Assembly (NCBI GenBank): GCA_964651245.1
Contig: CAZYVI010000011.1
Location: 1 to 64,000 of the forward strand
Direction: 5' to 3'
Source of the DNA: Avedoeria sp964651245
GTDB lineage: Bacteria; Chloroflexota; Anaerolineae; Epilineales; Epilineaceae
DNA length: 64,000 bases
Positions 8,974 through 19,100 of this stretch are shown here, in pieces. The position numbers were made by a program, and so were the translations under genes. The notes below the pieces were generated by a model that did not search any database, was not told the DNA's origin, and saw only the letters and a program-made list of their open reading frames with translations. The number at the start of each line of letters is the position of its first letter. Position 1 is the first letter of the stretch.

Positions 8974-11900
8974 TCACGGCCGTGCGGCGCTCCGGGGCCT
9001 GTCGGCAAGCGGCGACGCGGGTGCGGCCCCCAGCGGCAGCGCTCCCGGATCGCCCAGCTGCGGCACGCCGATGTACGGCGGCGGCCAGTCGACCGGCGGT
9101 GGGATGAGGCCGTCGCGCCAGCAGCGGGCCGCGGCCTCGATCTCCGCCCAGGTCAGCTCGGGCGGGTCGTCCTCGTCGAACGGCCCCGGATCGGCGCGCG
9201 TGCAGCCGTAGAACAGCAGCTGGTTGAAGCGCGAGCGCCAGTTGAGCGTCAGCAGATAGGTCTCGCCGACCGGCAGCGCCAGCTCCGTGAAGCGCCCGGG
9301 CGTCACCCGGGTCTGGTGCGTCTCCCAGCCGTCCCGCGCGCGCCCGTCCGCACCGGCCGACGTCCGGTCGTTGAGGGTCTCGCGCAACTCCGTCGCGAAG
9401 CGCGGCTCGTCGGCTTCGGCGCGGATCCGCACGACCTGCGGCGGCGCCGCCGCCAGCGCGCCGACGCATGGCCCGAACGTGTCGACGTCCTGGAAGTCGG
9501 CTGCCGGCAGCCGCTCGACGTCGATGGCGATCGTGTGGTCGTAGTTGAAGGGTGGCAGCACCGAGATTTCGGCCGGTTGGCCGCCCAGGAAGTAGCCCTG
9601 CTGGAACAGACTGTCCTGCGGGTTGAAGAAGTTGCCCTTCGGCACCGGCGTGCGCAGCGTGAGGAACGCGAAGCCCTCGTTGCAGCTCGCAGGGTCGGCC
9701 GGGTCGCTGCCCGGCAGTGGCCGGGTCATCAGCGCCACGACGTTGTACTCGTGGCCGTCGGCGTAGAACCGCTTGAGGTACCACGGGTCGCCCGGGAACA
9801 GGTCGTGCTGCCCCGCCCCATCGTCGATCGCCGAGTGCGACGCGCCCAGCGCCCGCCCGACGGTCACCGTGACCGACTCGCCGTCGGGCGCCACGTCCTC
9901 GAGGAACAGGAACCAGGCGCCGTCGACGCTGCCCAGGTTGGACGCGCCCGGCGGCACGACCCGCACCCGGTCCTGGAAGCGGTCGACGATCACGACCGAC
10001 CCGATCGGCACGGTCTGGACGCCGCGCACCGGCTCGGGCCGGGCGCTGCCGATCGTGCCGCCGCTGAACCAGAAGCGGAACTGGGCGCTGAGGCCGGGCG
10101 TCACGTTCTCGAGCGTCGCCAGGTGGTCGAACGCCATGGCGCTGTCGGAGACGTCGGGGGTGGCTCCGTTTCGATCCAGGGTGAGGCTCTGGGCGGCGAA
10201 CACCGCCAGCTCGTTGCCGTTCAGGCTGACGCAGTCCGCGTCGAGGTCGTCGAGCCCGCCATCGCCGTCGAACTCGACGACCGGGCCCGCCAGCGGCAAG
10301 GGCGCGCCGAGGCCCTGCGGGCGGTTGGCCTGCCACACGAAGTCGAAGAACTCGTTGAGCGTCCGCTCGCTCTCGATCGTGAGCGGATCGGCCCGGCCGT
10401 CGAAGTCGGCGTCGAACGTCGTCAGGCCGTGGCCGAACGCGCCGCCGGGCGGCAGCGAGCCGCCGGGGTTGGGTTTGGGCAGCTCGCCCGCCCGTGTCCC
10501 CATCGGCAGCGCGATGCGGCTCGAACCGGCCGGCACCGCGACCGGATGATCGGTCGTGTCCATCATCAGGTAGGTGAACTCCTGGACGACGGCCTGGAAC
10601 GCGAGGTCGGTGTCGCAATCGTTCGCCTGGCGGATCTTCGTGATGTAGTCCGGCTGGTACCACGCCCGCTGGTGGACCTTCTGACGGGCGTTCTGGCCGT
10701 CGTTGGAGATGCCGCGGTACAGGTCGACCAACGGCTCGCCGAAGTTGCGGTACTCGTCGAGGTAGGCGGGGTTGAACGTCAGCGAGTCGAGGCGCGGCGC
10801 ATCGGGCGCTTGGGGGTTGAAGACGGCGAACGGGTCGGTGTAGGGCGGCACCTCGACCGGGTAGCCGGCGACGTCGGTCGTCACCGTCACGTCGCCCGCC
10901 CCGCCCAGCCGGGCCGCGCGCGACGCGGCGCCGTCGCACGCCAGGTCGTCGACGCACACCGGCAGGCCGCCATAGAGCCGGACGCCCTCGTCATCGACGA
11001 ACAGCTTGTCGCGCACGTCGGGGTCGAAGGCGAAGGCGGCGCGGCGCGGCAGGCCGTACGTCCCGGTGGCGGCGTCGAAGCCGGTGGCGTCGGCCGAGAG
11101 GTCGGGCGGCGGCGGCGGGATCTCGTCGGGCACCGGGCCGTCCGGCATCGTCCAGGTCCGCCAGCGCGCGGTCGGGTGGATGAAGCCGCTGGTCACGTCG
11201 TAGCGGTCGGGGTCGCACGCCGCCGGGCTGCCGCCGGGCGCGGTGAGGTCGGGCAGCGCAAACTCCGTGAAGTGCCACGGCTGGGTGAAGATGCGCTCGT
11301 TGTAGAAGAACGCGTCGGGCACCGACGGGTCGACGGCGCAGGCCGGATCGTCGTAGCGGCGCGCGCCGTACTTCTCGGCCAGCTGGCCGACGAAGGCGGG
11401 GTTGGCGTCCTCCTGCAGGTAGAACCAGTGGCTGGCGCGGTAGCCGGCGCCGGCGCGGAGGCTGTAGGGACCGACCGGACGGGCCGGGTCGCGCCCGGCG
11501 TAGGCCGCGCCGTCGGCGGCGCCGAGCACCGGCGGCACCGGGCCGATCGGCGCGCCCATGTAGTGGATCGTCGGTCGCGCGACCGGGTCGTCGGCCGTCG
11601 GCGTCGGGCACTCGCCCAGCGACGCCGGCGCCGCGACGTCCTCGAGGATCGTGTGCTCGTGGTTGAACGGCGGCGGCAGCGCCAGCGACCGGTTCGGACC
11701 GTACGCCTGCAGCCGGACGGAGTGCTGCTCGATCGTCACCGGCACCTTGGGCAGCGGCGCGCGCAGCGTGATGTACTGCAGGCTGTCGGTGCCGCACGCC
11801 ATGACCGCGACGACGTTGTACTCATGGCCGTCCACGTAGAAGCGCTTGAGGAACCACGGCCCGCCCGGCGTGCGGTTGGCGACATTGGGCGCGCGCTCCA

Positions 11901-14900
11901 TGCTGGCGCACGGCGCGCCCAGCGCCCGGCCGACGGTGAGCGTGGCCGTTCGGGCCACCATGTCGATGCCGCTGACGGCCACGAACCACGGCCCCACCGG
12001 CACCTGGCCGAGGTTGCCGCCGCCCGGCGGCACGATCTGCACCGGCCCGACCTCGCCGGCCAGCGCCGCGCCGCCGACGCCGACCGCCACCGTCGCCACC
12101 AGGCGCGGCACGAGGTCGCCGCTGTAGAAGACGCGCAGCGTCGCCGAGCCGCTCGACACGCTCTGGACGGTGACGAAGTGGTCTAGGAACTGCAGCTTCG
12201 CGCCCGGGGCGATGACGGCCGCGTCGCTGTGCAGCACGACGAGCTCGTCGCACGACAGGGCGTCACCGTCGCCGTCGAGGCGATCCAGCGCGCCGTCGCC
12301 GTCGAAGTCGAGGTCGACGCCGAGGTCGGCCGCCAGCGTCGTCTCGCTGGCGACGTTGACCATGTCGAACGCGCCGTCGAAGTCGGCGTCAAGGCTGGTC
12401 AGGCCGTAGCCGACCGCCGGGCCCGCCGTCGAGGTCTCGGCCGCGCCGACGCCGACCGGGAAGACGATGCGCGAGCCGCCGGCCGCGGCGCACGCCGGGC
12501 GCGGCGCCGAGTCGTCGAGGCGGTCCGGGGCGGGGTCGCGCTGCGGCAGGTCGTTGTCGAGCAGCAGGTAGGTCAGCTCGGTCATGACGGCCGGGTACCA
12601 CTCGTCGCGGGCGCTGGGGGTCGGGTTGACGGGCGCGTCGGGGCGGCCGGCGTCGGGGTTGCCGGTGTTCGTGAGGCAGTCGTCGGCGTTGAGGTCCTTG
12701 TCGAGGCGCGTCGGCTCGTACCAGTGCCGCAGCCAGACCTTCTCGGAGCCGTTGACGCCCCCGACGCGGATGTTCGTGCCGGCGCTGACCTCGTCGGCGC
12801 CTGTGGCGCAGCCCCAGGCGGCCTGGAGCGCCGGGTCGTCGAGCCGCTCCGAGATCCAGGCCGGGTTCCAGGTCACGAAGTCGTGCTCCGGCGCCTCGCC
12901 CGACAGCGGGTTGAACGGGCCCTCGGGGTCGGTGTAGGGCGCGTCCTCCGGCACCCGGCCCGTCAGCGGGTCGACGAGGCTGTTCGAGCCGGCCGAGGCG
13001 CGGCGGTTGCCCTCGCCGCTCACCACGGCGTTGCAAACGACCGGCAGGCCGTGCAGCCGGATCGTGGGCAGGTCGGCGGCGCCGCGGCGGTTGACGTAGA
13101 CGTCGTTGGGATCGGCCGGGTCGTAGAAGAGCTTGACACGCGACGTCCCCGCCAGCGCCACGTCGCCGAACTCGACCACGAGGGCGGCGCCGCCGACGAC
13201 GGTGATCGCCACGGCGTTGGGCGTGGTGGAGACGTAGCCGCCGGGATCGGATTCGGTCACGACGAGCGCGCCCGGCGGGACATCCGTGAACAGGTAGTGG
13301 CCGCTGGCGTCGGTGACCGCCGTCGCCCCGTTGGACAGCCGGACGATGACGCCGGGCATGCCGATCTCGCCGGGGTCCCGCACCGTGTCGCGGTCGATGT
13401 CCTCCCAGACCATGCCCCGCACCGCACCCCCGGCCGCGACGCCCGGCCGATCGCCGAAGCGCACCACGGCGGCCGCGCCCGGCCCCAGCGCCACGGCGAC
13501 GACGTTGGGCGTCGTCGAGGCGTAGCCGGGCAGGTCGGTCTCGGTGACGGTGTAGCCGCCGGGGGCCAGCAGCAGGAAGGCGTAGCCGCCGCTGGCGTCG
13601 GTGACCCGGACCGCGCCGTTGGACAGCGTCACCGTCACGCCGGGGAGGCCGGGCTCGCCCGGGTCGACGACGCCGTCGCCGTCCATGTCGTGCCATACGA
13701 CGCCGGTGATGCCGGCCGGCGCCGGGGTCGGCGTCGCGGTGCGGGTGGCCGTCGGGGTGAACGTCGTCGTCGGCGTCGGGGTGGCGGTGCGGGTCGGCGT
13801 CGTCGTCGCTGTCGCCGTCGCGGTCGCGGTGGGTGTCGCGGTGCGCGTGGCGGTGGCGGTCGACGTCCGGGTCGGCGTCGGCGTCGCGGTGTGGGTCGGG
13901 GTCGGCGTCGGTGTGGCCGTGTCGGTCGCGGTGGCCGTCGCGGTCGACGTGGCGGTGGGGGTGGACGTCGCGGTCGCGGTCGACGTGGCGGTTGGCGTCG
14001 ACGTGGCGGTCGGCGTTGCGGTGTCGGTCGGGGTCGGGGTCGGGGTCGGCGGGTCGAACTGGACCGGCGTCGGGTCGTTCTCGCCGGGCTCGTCGGCGTT
14101 GCCGTCGCCGTCGGGGTCGGCGTCGATGCCGTCGTCGGACGGATCGTCGACGACGGCGCCGGCGGGGCTGGTGCCCACCGCCAGCGCGCTGTTGAGGTGG
14201 GGTCCGAGCGCCGCCCCGGGCGTCACCGTCACGACGAGCGTGATCGTGCCGCTGCCGAGCAGGCCCAGGGTATCCGTGCCGGCCAGGAGCGCCGTGTCGG
14301 TGTCGCCGTCGTAGCCCGGGTGGACGGTGAAGTCGGCGCTGGTCACGCTGTCGACGGTGATCGATGTCACGCCGACGAACGTCGCCGCCAGGTCGTCGAA
14401 CACCTGGAGGCCCGTCAGCACGATGTCGCCGAGGTTCTCGACGACGAGGTCGTATGTCACCGTCGACATGCCGTTCATGTGGTTGACCAGGCCGGTCACG
14501 ACCTTGGCGACGCCGATGGACGGCCGCTCGGCAAACGCGACCGGCGTCGGGTCGTTCTCGCCGGGCTCGTCGGCGTTGCCGTCGCCGTCGGGATCGGGGT
14601 CGGCGCCGTCGTCGGACGGATCGGCGACGGTCGGGTTGCCGGGGCTGGCGCCGCTGGCCAGCGCCACGTTGTCGTACGGACCGAGGTTGGCGCCGGGCGT
14701 CACCGTGACCGTCAGCTGGATCGTGCCGCTCGCGCCCACGGCCAGCGCGTCGGTGCCGGCGAGGAGGTCGACGTCGGTGTCGCCATCGTAGCTCGGGTTG
14801 ACCGTGAAGTCGGCGCTGCTGAGCGCCGTCACCGCGAACGCCGTCGCGCCGGCGAACGTCGCCGCCAGGTCGTCGGTCACCTGGACCGCCGACAGCGCCA

Positions 14901-15981
14901 CGTCGCCCAGGTTCTCGACCCGCAGCGTGTAGCCCACGGTGTGGGTGCCGTCGCCGTGGTTGAAGACCATCGACACCGCCTTGGCGACCCCGATTGCCGG
15001 GTTCGTCGGCGGCGTGGCGGTCGGCGTGGCGGTGGCGGTCGCGGTCGCTGTATCGGTCGGCGTCGGGGTCGCGGTCGACGTGGCGGTCGCCGTCGGCGTC
15101 GGCGTGGCGACGACGATCACGACGAACGAGCCGGCGTCCGGCCGGTCGCAGTTCGGCGCGGCGTCGAGGTTGGGGTCGTGGTGGTCGGTCGACCACAGCA
15201 CGTTGAGCGAGCTCGGGTTGCCGATGGCGGCGCGCGACACGTACAGGTCGACGAAGTCGCCGCTGATCCGGTAGCCGATGGCGCTGTTCGAGGTGCTGTC
15301 CTGCGGCCCGCCGGCGCCGGCCGTGCCAGCGCCGAGCGCCCGCTGCCAGTCGGCGCTGCCGATGCCGTTGTCGGTGTAGTCGGGCGGGTTGTTGGCGCCC
15401 CAGCGGGCGGTGAAGCCCGCGTTCGCCAGGTCGTCCATGAGCGTGAGCTCGCCGAGCTGGTCGCGGCCGAGGGTGCAGTCCGGCGGCGTGCAGAGGTCCT
15501 CGAGGTTCAGCAGCCACTCGGCGTCGTTGATGTTGCCGCCGGAGACCGCGGCGTCGTTGCCGACGGTGTCGAGGAACCACTTGTAGCGCGCCTCGCCCTG
15601 CGAGCCCGCGGACGGCCAGCCGGCCGGGTCGACGCTCTCGAGCCGGAGGTAGAGGTAGGTCGCGTCGAACGCGAACGATGACTGGACGACGTTGCGGTGG
15701 TCATCGCAGCCCGGCTCGTCGCCGTCGGCCGCGAGCGCCGTCCAGGTGGTAGGCCAGGCCACGAACTGGCGGGCGCCGCGCGCGCCGTCCGGCGCGGCCG
15801 GGTCGCGGCGGCCGTCGACGCCCGGCAGGGCGCCGGTGCTCGGCGCCGGCGGCGAGCCCCACCCGGTGGCCAGGCGCGGGGCGGTCCACGCCAGCGCCAG
15901 GGTCAGGGCGAGGGTCAGCCCGGCGAGGCCGGCGCGGACGCGCGGCGGTGCGGTGCGGGTCGGCGGTTCGCGGTCGGCCAT
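8974..15981 (-). CDS. Giant exported protein: DOMON-like, DUF11, SdrD-B and twin A/B modules
   Basis: This encodes 2,335 residues from ATG 15981; a TTG at 15999 is the alternative. An N-terminal hydrophobic segment (about 18-40) gives export. Order: a DOMON/CBM9-like sugar- or haem-binding-type fold (about 85-285, tentative); a Pro/Thr linker; two 159-residue DUF11-like repeats (330-640); a 110-residue Pro/Thr/Ala linker; two SdrD-B-like repeats (760-945); then module A (about 945-1650) and module B (about 1654-2335), which reach the C-terminus. A and B share WLRHWYEP-like, LTSLDxDFDG and LKRFYxDGHEYNVVA motifs with each other and with the next gene upstream, so they are an internal duplication. 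I do not recognise this module. It contains acidic, EF-hand-like DxDGDG loops. The protein is probably surface-exposed; no enzyme activity can be assigned. Confidence 0.9.
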   Translation of the reverse strand: MADREPPTRTAPPRVRAGLAGLTLALTLALAWTAPRLATGWGSPPAPSTGALPGVDGRRDPAAPDGARGARQFVAWPTTWTALAADGDEPGCDDHRNVVQSSFAFDATYLYLRLESVDPAGWPSAGSQGEARYKWFLDTVGNDAAVSGGNINDAEWLLNLEDLCTPPDCTLGRDQLGELTLMDDLANAGFTARWGANNPPDYTDNGIGSADWQRALGAGTAGAGGPQDSTSNSAIGYRISGDFVDLYVSRAAIGNPSSLNVLWSTDHHDPNLDAAPNCDRPDAGSFVVIVVATPTPTATATSTATPTPTDTATATATATPTATPPTNPAIGVAKAVSMVFNHGDGTHTVGYTLRVENLGDVALSAVQVTDDLAATFAGATAFAVTALSSADFTVNPSYDGDTDVDLLAGTDALAVGASGTIQLTVTVTPGANLGPYDNVALASGASPGNPTVADPSDDGADPDPDGDGNADEPGENDPTPVAFAERPSIGVAKVVTGLVNHMNGMSTVTYDLVVENLGDIVLTGLQVFDDLAATFVGVTSITVDSVTSADFTVHPGYDGDTDTALLAGTDTLGLLGSGTITLVVTVTPGAALGPHLNSALAVGTSPAGAVVDDPSDDGIDADPDGDGNADEPGENDPTPVQFDPPTPTPTPTDTATPTATSTPTATSTATATSTPTATSTATATATDTATPTPTPTHTATPTPTRTSTATATRTATPTATATATATTTPTRTATPTPTTTFTPTATRTATPTPAPAGITGVVWHDMDGDGVVDPGEPGLPGVTVTLSNGAVRVTDASGGYAFLLLAPGGYTVTETDLPGYASTTPNVVAVALGPGAAAVVRFGDRPGVAAGGAVRGMVWEDIDRDTVRDPGEIGMPGVIVRLSNGATAVTDASGHYLFTDVPPGALVVTESDPGGYVSTTPNAVAITVVGGAALVVEFGDVALAGTSRVKLFYDPADPNDVYVNRRGAADLPTIRLHGLPVVCNAVVSGEGNRRASAGSNSLVDPLTGRVPEDAPYTDPEGPFNPLSGEAPEHDFVTWNPAWISERLDDPALQAAWGCATGADEVSAGTNIRVGGVNGSEKVWLRHWYEPTRLDKDLNADDCLTNTGNPDAGRPDAPVNPTPSARDEWYPAVMTELTYLLLDNDLPQRDPAPDRLDDSAPRPACAAAGGSRIVFPVGVGAAETSTAGPAVGYGLTSLDADFDGAFDMVNVASETTLAADLGVDLDFDGDGALDRLDGDGDALSCDELVVLHSDAAVIAPGAKLQFLDHFVTVQSVSSGSATLRVFYSGDLVPRLVATVAVGVGGAALAGEVGPVQIVPPGGGNLGQVPVGPWFVAVSGIDMVARTATLTVGRALGAPCASMERAPNVANRTPGGPWFLKRFYVDGHEYNVVAVMACGTDSLQYITLRAPLPKVPVTIEQHSVRLQAYGPNRSLALPPPFNHEHTILEDVAAPASLGECPTPTADDPVARPTIHYMGAPIGPVPPVLGAADGAAYAGRDPARPVGPYSLRAGAGYRASHWFYLQEDANPAFVGQLAEKYGARRYDDPACAVDPSVPDAFFYNERIFTQPWHFTEFALPDLTAPGGSPAACDPDRYDVTSGFIHPTARWRTWTMPDGPVPDEIPPPPPDLSADATGFDAATGTYGLPRRAAFAFDPDVRDKLFVDDEGVRLYGGLPVCVDDLACDGAASRAARLGGAGDVTVTTDVAGYPVEVPPYTDPFAVFNPQAPDAPRLDSLTFNPAYLDEYRNFGEPLVDLYRGISNDGQNARQKVHQRAWYQPDYITKIRQANDCDTDLAFQAVVQEFTYLMMDTTDHPVAVPAGSSRIALPMGTRAGELPKPNPGGSLPPGGAFGHGLTTFDADFDGRADPLTIESERTLNEFFDFVWQANRPQGLGAPLPLAGPVVEFDGDGGLDDLDADCVSLNGNELAVFAAQSLTLDRNGATPDVSDSAMAFDHLATLENVTPGLSAQFRFWFSGGTIGSARPEPVRGVQTVPIGSVVIVDRFQDRVRVVPPGASNLGSVDGAWFLFLEDVAPDGESVTVTVGRALGASHSAIDDGAGQHDLFPGDPWYLKRFYADGHEYNVVALMTRPLPGSDPADPASCNEGFAFLTLRTPVPKGNFFNPQDSLFQQGYFLGGQPAEISVLPPFNYDHTIAIDVERLPAADFQDVDTFGPCVGALAAAPPQVVRIRAEADEPRFATELRETLNDRTSAGADGRARDGWETHQTRVTPGRFTELALPVGETYLLTLNWRSRFNQLLFYGCTRADPGPFDEDDPPELTWAEIEAAARCWRDGLIPPPVDWPPPYIGVPQLGDPGALPLGAAPASPLADRPRSAARP
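13720..14055 (-). repeat. Pro/Thr/Ala-coding low-complexity repeat
   Basis: A degenerate 6-nt-based microsatellite (gtcggc, gtcgcg and gcggtc variations) encodes the linker rich in PTPT, TAT and ATAT motifs in giant protein 2. A shorter copy of the same type lies at 15000-15115. Such linkers are flexible and commonly O-glycosylated in exported bacterial proteins; the repeat is also prone to length change by slippage. Confidence 0.85.
14040..14990 (-). repeat. Two 477-bp DUF11-like coding repeats in giant gene 2
   Basis: These two units have the same 477-bp period and the same 17-mer anchor (at 14069 and 14546) as the units in giant gene 1 at 313 and 790. They encode two DUF11-like domains between the two Pro/Thr linkers. 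Confidence 0.82.
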
Positions 15982-16096
15982 CGTCGGCGTCGTCCCCAAA
16001 CGGTGCGGCGCGGCGCGGGTGGGGGTCCGGCACGCACGCTCGGGTTGGCGGTCGCCAGCGGCGCGCCGCCGGCCTCGTTCAGCGAAGCGGTGCGGC

Positions 16097-16127
16097 GCGG
16101 CCGGCGACCGCGAGGGTCACCGGCCGC
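16097..16127 (-). terminator. Strong hairpin downstream of giant gene 3
   Basis: A stem of 12 pairs with one mismatch joins 16097-16109 to 16115-16127, with a 5-nt loop, and lies 27-57 nt past the stop at 16154. There is no clear U-run on the minus strand, so it may be a non-canonical terminator or an mRNA-stabilising hairpin. Confidence 0.5.
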
Positions 16128-16153
16128 ACCGCACCGTCGTTCCACACCCGCGG

Positions 16154-19100
16154 CTACCGCAGGCTGAGCCCGCGGTAGAGGGCCGGCAGCAGCGCCCGGC
16201 CGACGAACGTGTTGCGGTCGATGACCGCTTGGATCGACTTGCCGTCGATCGTCGTCTCGATGGCGTGGTTGTCGCCGTCCACCAAGAGCGCGCTGTCGAT
16301 CGACCAGGCGCCGTCGGCGCCGTCCTTGAGGACGTCGAAGGTGACGGTGAACAAGACGATGTCGCCGTACATGCCCCGCGCCGGCGCGACGCGCGTGGCG
16401 GTGAAGCCGATCGAGCCCGACGGGTCGACCTTGTTGACGGCGATGAACGGCTGGCCCTCGCGCGACCACGCCTCGCCCGGCTTGACCTGGACGCCGGCCA
16501 CCTCGAGGGCGTCGACGACCTTGACGCGCTGCGGGTCGAACTTCATCTTGACCTCGGCGCCATAGAGGTTCCAGACGCCCTCGGCCGTGACGTCGACCGC
16601 GATCGTGTCGCTGTCGATGGCGCGGACGCCCAGCGCGACGTCGATCGGTCCGGCCGGCGGCGCCGCGGGCGCGCCCTCCGGCAGGCCCAGCGCCCGCTCG
16701 GCGGCCGGCGGCAGGATGCCCGCCAGCGCGCCGTCCACCTTCCGCGCCGTCGACGGCGCCACGGCGCCGAACAACCGCGCGGCCGCCTCGGCCTCGCCCG
16801 CGTAACCGAACGGCACCGAGCCGTTGCGGCCGTAGTTCGTGCCGACCAGGACGAGGTCGAACAGGTTCACCTCGCGGTCGCCGTTGCAGTCGGCCCGGAT
16901 GTCGGACGGCGGCGACGTGCGGTAGTTGGCGCCGACCCGGACGAGATCGAAGAGGTTGATGGCGGCGTTGTTGTCGGTGTCGCCGCCCGGCAGCGCCGTG
17001 AACGGCAGGTCGAGCGGGCCGCCGCCGGACACCCGGAACATCTGGTCGGCGCCCAGGTAGCACGCCGCATCGGCGCTCAGGCGATGCTCGCCCTTCGGCA
17101 CGCCGCAGATGCTGAAGTAGCCGTTGGGACCGGAGAGCCCGGCCGGCACGCCGTCGACGTAGACGACGGCGCCGGTGTGGTCGCTGCGGCCCTGCAGGTT
17201 CATGTAGCCGCGGATGCAGCTCGTCTTCTCGACCGGCTGCGACGCCGTCGTGCAGCCGTCGGTCGGCACGCTGGCCGCCGAGACCTGGCCGGTCACGGCG
17301 TCGCGCGCGGCCACGCGGAACGTGTACGAGGTGCTCGCCAGCAGCTCCGGCGACTCGTAGGCGTACAGCGTGCCGGTGCCGACCTGGGTCGTGCTCGGGA
17401 CCGTCGCCAGCGGGATGTAGGTCGAGCCGTTGAAGCTGACCTCGATGGCGAACTCGGTCTCGAACGTCGAGTTGTCGACCCAGGTGACGCGGATCTGCGC
17501 CCCACCGGGCAAGACGTTGCAGGCGGCGTTCAGCGGCGGCGACGGCGCGGCCAGGACGATGAACGTCGCCTGGGCGCCGTTGTTGGCCGCGTTCGGATCC
17601 GGCGTCGTCGACGTCACCGACGCCGTGTTCGACACCTGCGTCCCGGGCGCGACGGCCGCCCCGATGCGGACCACGATCTGGAACGTCCGGGTCTGGCCGC
17701 CGTTGACCGTGCCCAGGTTGCAGGTCACGTTCTGGCCGCTGACCTGGCAGCCGGCGGTGTTGCTGTGGTGCGTCACCTGCGCCGGCAGCGCGTCGCTGAC
17801 GACGACGTTCAGGGCCTGGCCCGGTCCGTCGTTGACGACGACGAAGTCGTACGTCACCAAGCCGCCCTGCTGGGCCGGGGTGGTGCCGTTGACGTTCTTG
17901 CTGATCCGGACGTCGGCGTTCTGCGGTGCGGTGATCGTGACGTTCACCGAGTCGCTGTTGTTGCCCGGCGCCGGGTCGGCCGCCGGCGAGCTGACGGTGG
18001 CCGTGTTCGTCACCGTGCCCGAGGCGTTGGCGGCCACCGCCGCCGTCACCTGGAAGCTGACGAAGCCGCCCGCCGTCACCGTCGGGAAGGTGCAGGTCAG
18101 CGTCTGGCCGCTCACGCTGCAGCCGGCGGTGTTGCTGACGTGGGTCAGGCCTGGCGGCAGCGTGTCGGTCACCGTCACCGGCCCGGCGTTCGACGGTCCC
18201 AGGTTGTCGATCTGGAAGCCGAACACCACCTGCCCGCCGGCCTGCGCCGTGGCGGGGTTGGCGGTCTTGTCGATCCGCAGGTCGGCCACGCGGCGCGCCG
18301 TGGCGGTGTGGTTGGCCTGGTTGTCGGTCGGGTCGGTCTCGGGCGACGTCGTGGCCACCGAGGCGGTGTTCACGAACTGCTGCCCCTGCGTCGCCGTGGC
18401 CGGGATCGCGACGTTGACGTGGATCGTCACCGTCGTGTCGTCGGCGACGGTGCCGAGGTTGCAGGTCAGCACCTGGGCCACCGCCGTGCAGCCGCCGTCG
18501 TTGTCGACCAGGCTGACGCCGGCCGGCAGGTTGTCGGTGACGACGACGCCGTTGGCGGTGCCGGGGCCGTGGTTGCGGATCGCCAGCGTGTACTGCAGCG
18601 TCGTGCCGGCGATCGGGTTGTTGTCGGACGCCGTCTTCGTGACCGCCAGGTCGACGTTCGGGCTCGGCGACTCGACGATCAGCGTGATCGTGTCGCTGTT
18701 GTTCGAGCCCTGCGGGTCGGGCGTGTTGCTGGTCACGGTGGCGGTGTTGTTGAACTGCGTCCCGGCCGCCAGCCCGGCGCCGACCGTGACCGGGATCTGG
18801 ACGACCACGGTGGTGCCGTTGGCGATGTTGCCCAGGTTGCAGGTCACCGTCCCGGCGGCCAGCGCGCAGGCGGCCGGCAGCGCGCCCGGCGTCACCTGCG
18901 CCGGCAGCGTGTCCTGCACCACCACGGCCTGCGCCGTGGCCGGGCCGTTGTTCGTGACCGCCAGGTCGAACGTGATCGCCTCGCCGGCCAGCGGCGTCGG
19001 GTCGGACGCCGTCTTGTCGATGGCCAGGTCGGCCGCGTTGGCGGCCTGGGTCACGATGACGAACGCGCTGTCGGCGTTGTCGGTGGCGTCGGGGTCGGGC

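Noticed and set aside
246..9107. Plus-strand open frames of 1,249 and 1,564 residues
   Set aside because: They are antisense to giant gene 1, whose opposite frame has clear SdrD-B, DNRLRE and DUF11 domains. The plus-strand translations have none.
13720..14055. Minisatellite of non-coding origin
   Set aside because: It is in frame inside giant gene 2 and encodes a normal Pro/Thr linker.
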